Origin: Bacteroidales bacterium
Lineage (GTDB): Bacteria > Bacteroidota > Bacteroidia > Bacteroidales > B18-G4
Direction of reading: 5' to 3'
Length of the DNA stretch: 6,939 nt
Assembly (NCBI GenBank): GCA_023145125.1
Contig: JAGLEK010000524.1
Span: 1 to 6,939 of the forward strand
Shown: piece after piece, positions 6,288-6,939 of the stretch
Numbering within the stretch: the stretch's first letter is position 1
How the letters are laid out: every line of letters begins with the position of its first letter
Notes under the pieces: generated by a model
Told to the model about the DNA's origin: nothing
Database searches by the model: none
What the model saw: only the letters and a program-made list of their open reading frames with translations
Program-made: the position numbers and the translations under genes

Positions 6288-6722
6288 TCAGAGCTTTAGC
6301 CCATTAAACTTATAAAGCTTATTAAAGTGATAAAGCTCTTTCTCAAGGCTTTTTCTCTGATGATGTTGCTCCTGGTTCCTAATATAATTTCTTACAATAT
6401 TCAGGTTCATGATACCAACTGATACCGCATAGTATTCTTGTTGCCACTTAAACTTTTCATTTGTTATATTCATCCGGTTTATCCAATAAGCAGATTCACC
6501 TTTCAACAGCTGTACAATTTTTGAGATCTGCTGCTCGCCATTAATCCCAACCAGGCAATGAACATGGTCTGTATAACCGTTAATTTGATCAATATAAATA
6601 CCTTTGGTTTTTGCATTGCTCTTTATGTGATCAAATACTTTTGCCCGGATATCTTTTCTCAATAGCTTTTGTCGTTTCTTTGTTGTCCATACAAGGTGAA
6701 CATATATCCTGGTATAACCCAT
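6288..6722 (-). CDS. tnpA: Y1 (HUH) single-strand transposase, IS200/IS605 TnpA or RAYT-like
   Basis: The 144-residue protein is complete and within the usual TnpA size range. By family knowledge these enzymes cut and rejoin single-stranded DNA at hairpin-marked ends through a 5'-phosphotyrosine intermediate and act as dimers. Visible signatures are the opening strand YVHLVWTTKKRQ (7-18), the HUH metal site H53-V-H55 in YTDHVHCLV, KIVQLLKGESAYWINR (68-83), and VRNYIRNQEQHH (110-121). The last contains the expected nucleophile Y113 and metal ligand Q117 at the Y-x3-Q spacing known from IS608 TnpA. All catalytic residues are present, so the enzyme may be active. The start ATG (6720-6722 on the minus strand) is preceded by an 8-bp inverted repeat. 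The C-terminal residues GLKL are encoded by a variant of the GGGCTAAAGCCC palindrome. Flanking repeated hairpin units favour a RAYT-like, REP-associated role, but a plain IS200-type insertion is not excluded. Confidence 0.9.
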   Translation of the reverse strand: MGYTRIYVHLVWTTKKRQKLLRKDIRAKVFDHIKSNAKTKGIYIDQINGYTDHVHCLVGINGEQQISKIVQLLKGESAYWINRMNITNEKFKWQQEYYAVSVGIMNLNIVRNYIRNQEQHHQRKSLEKELYHFNKLYKFNGLKL

Positions 6723-6724
6723 AA

Positions 6725-6758
6725 CTTAATTCTATATATCTATTAATACCGAATTAAG
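6725..6758. promoter_or_regulatory. Inverted repeat just upstream of the transposase start
   Basis: CTTAATTC (6725-6732) and GAATTAAG (6751-6758) are perfect 8-bp arms separated by an 18-nt spacer of almost pure A/T. The inner edge lies 2 nt from the transposase ATG. It could be an operator, part of the element's left end, or a leader hairpin that limits translation, as is known for IS200. The choice between these is not supported by the sequence alone. Confidence 0.45.
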
Positions 6759-6820
6759 GAAAATGTCCCACTAAAAAAGCTAAAGTTTACTGATTACGCG
6801 TCTTGCCGGGGAGGGGTTGA

Positions 6821-6832
6821 GGGCTAAAGCCC
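6821..6832. repeat. GGGCT-AA-AGCCC palindrome upstream of the transposase gene
   Basis: The 12-mer GGGCTAAAGCCC forms five pairs around a two-base loop, or four around TAAA-like loops. It is preceded by GCCGGGG (6805-6811), which also precedes the related hairpin at 6246-6261. The loop orientation is inverted relative to that copy, as expected for element ends or for palindromes copied in both directions. Confidence 0.5.
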
Positions 6833-6855
6833 AAAGAAATAGGATATACGCACTT

Positions 6856-6938
6856 AACCCGCCCTGAAGGGCGGGCAAAGCTGCAGTATAGCCTGGTACT
6901 TGCTACACTCACTACTTACGCTGCGCTTCAGCGCAGCG
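6856..6938. repeat. REP-like double-hairpin unit, copy 2 (reaches the window edge)
   Basis: This unit repeats CCCGCCC-TGAA-GGGCGGG exactly (6858-6875) and ends with a perfect CGCTGCGC-TTCA-GCGCAGCG hairpin (6919-6938). Where copy 1 has a G-T pair, copy 2 has G-C. The middle (about 6876-6915) is more divergent and lacks the small TAAGCC hairpin of copy 1. Together the copies bracket the transposase gene as direct repeats ~709 bp apart. The repeat may continue beyond the window. Confidence 0.85.
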
Positions 6939-6939
6939 C

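Larger units (their letters stand above)
6235..6832 (-). mobile_element. Putative IS200/IS605-type or REP-associated (RAYT) single-transposase element
   Basis: The proposed element spans the Y1 transposase gene and the GGGCTAAAGCCC-core palindromes on either side (6246-6261 and 6821-6832), whose loops are in opposite orientation. IS200/IS605 elements use subterminal hairpins instead of terminal inverted repeats and make no target duplication, so the ends cannot be fixed from one copy. No TnpB or omega-RNA-like segment is visible. The boundaries given are the outermost palindromes only. The ~80-bp repeat units outside them may be part of the element or its REP-like satellites. Confidence 0.45.

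Noticed and set aside
6760..6772. AAAATGTCCCACT as a remnant insertion-sequence terminus
   Set aside because: It vaguely recalls the ends of some insertion sequences, but there is only one copy and no partner repeat or target duplication nearby.
6147..6939. CRISPR array
   Set aside because: The repeats are two long degenerate units with multiple hairpins and ~700 bp between them, and no cas-like gene is present.
6288..6939. TnpB/omega-RNA system associated with the transposase
   Set aside because: No TnpB-like open frame or guide-like region is present in the window; the element is transposase-only.

Overview
The window looks like chromosomal DNA of a member of the Bacteroidota (Bacteroidetes). 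Two large proteins end in a type IX secretion system (T9SS) type A sorting domain. The sequence is AT-rich, the starts lack a clear Shine-Dalgarno, and a TATATTTG box matches the TAnnTTTG -7 element of that phylum. The intergenic repeats are also of a kind I associate with Bacteroidota genomes. I cannot name a species.

Layout from left to right. Positions 1-1716 hold the 3' part of a secreted right-handed beta-helix protein whose N-terminus lies outside the window. Positions 1717-1899 hold a long imperfect hairpin and a 50-bp dispersed repeat. Positions 1900-3774 encode a complete T9SS-exported protein with an Asp-box (BNR) beta-propeller type body. Its C-terminal sorting domain is closely similar to that of the first gene although the bodies are unrelated. 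Positions 3775-4339 contain no gene. They are a mosaic of short inverted and dispersed repeats, with a good intrinsic-terminator candidate at 3991-4035 and a promoter -7 box at 4291-4298. Positions 4340-6148 encode a long-chain acyl-CoA synthetase (AMP-forming), the only metabolic gene here and apparently monocistronic.

From 6149 to the end is a repeat and transposase region. A single-domain Y1 (HUH) transposase of the IS200/IS605 TnpA class is on the minus strand at 6288-6722. It is flanked by two same-orientation copies of an ~80-bp unit, each carrying two GC-rich hairpins. The two hairpins of a unit have reverse-complementary loops (TGAA and TTCA) and nearly identical inner stems, an arrangement like a REP doublet. 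Palindromes built on GGGCTAAAGCCC lie inside the units on both sides, and a variant encodes the transposase C-terminus. This is the most interesting part of the window: it resembles a REP-associated transposase (RAYT) locus with its own REP-like repeats.

The genes do not form one pathway. The two exported proteins are co-oriented neighbours likely sharing the same export route. The acyl-CoA synthetase serves cytoplasmic lipid metabolism, and the transposase is an independent selfish or domesticated element. No tRNA, rRNA, CRISPR array or defence system is visible.
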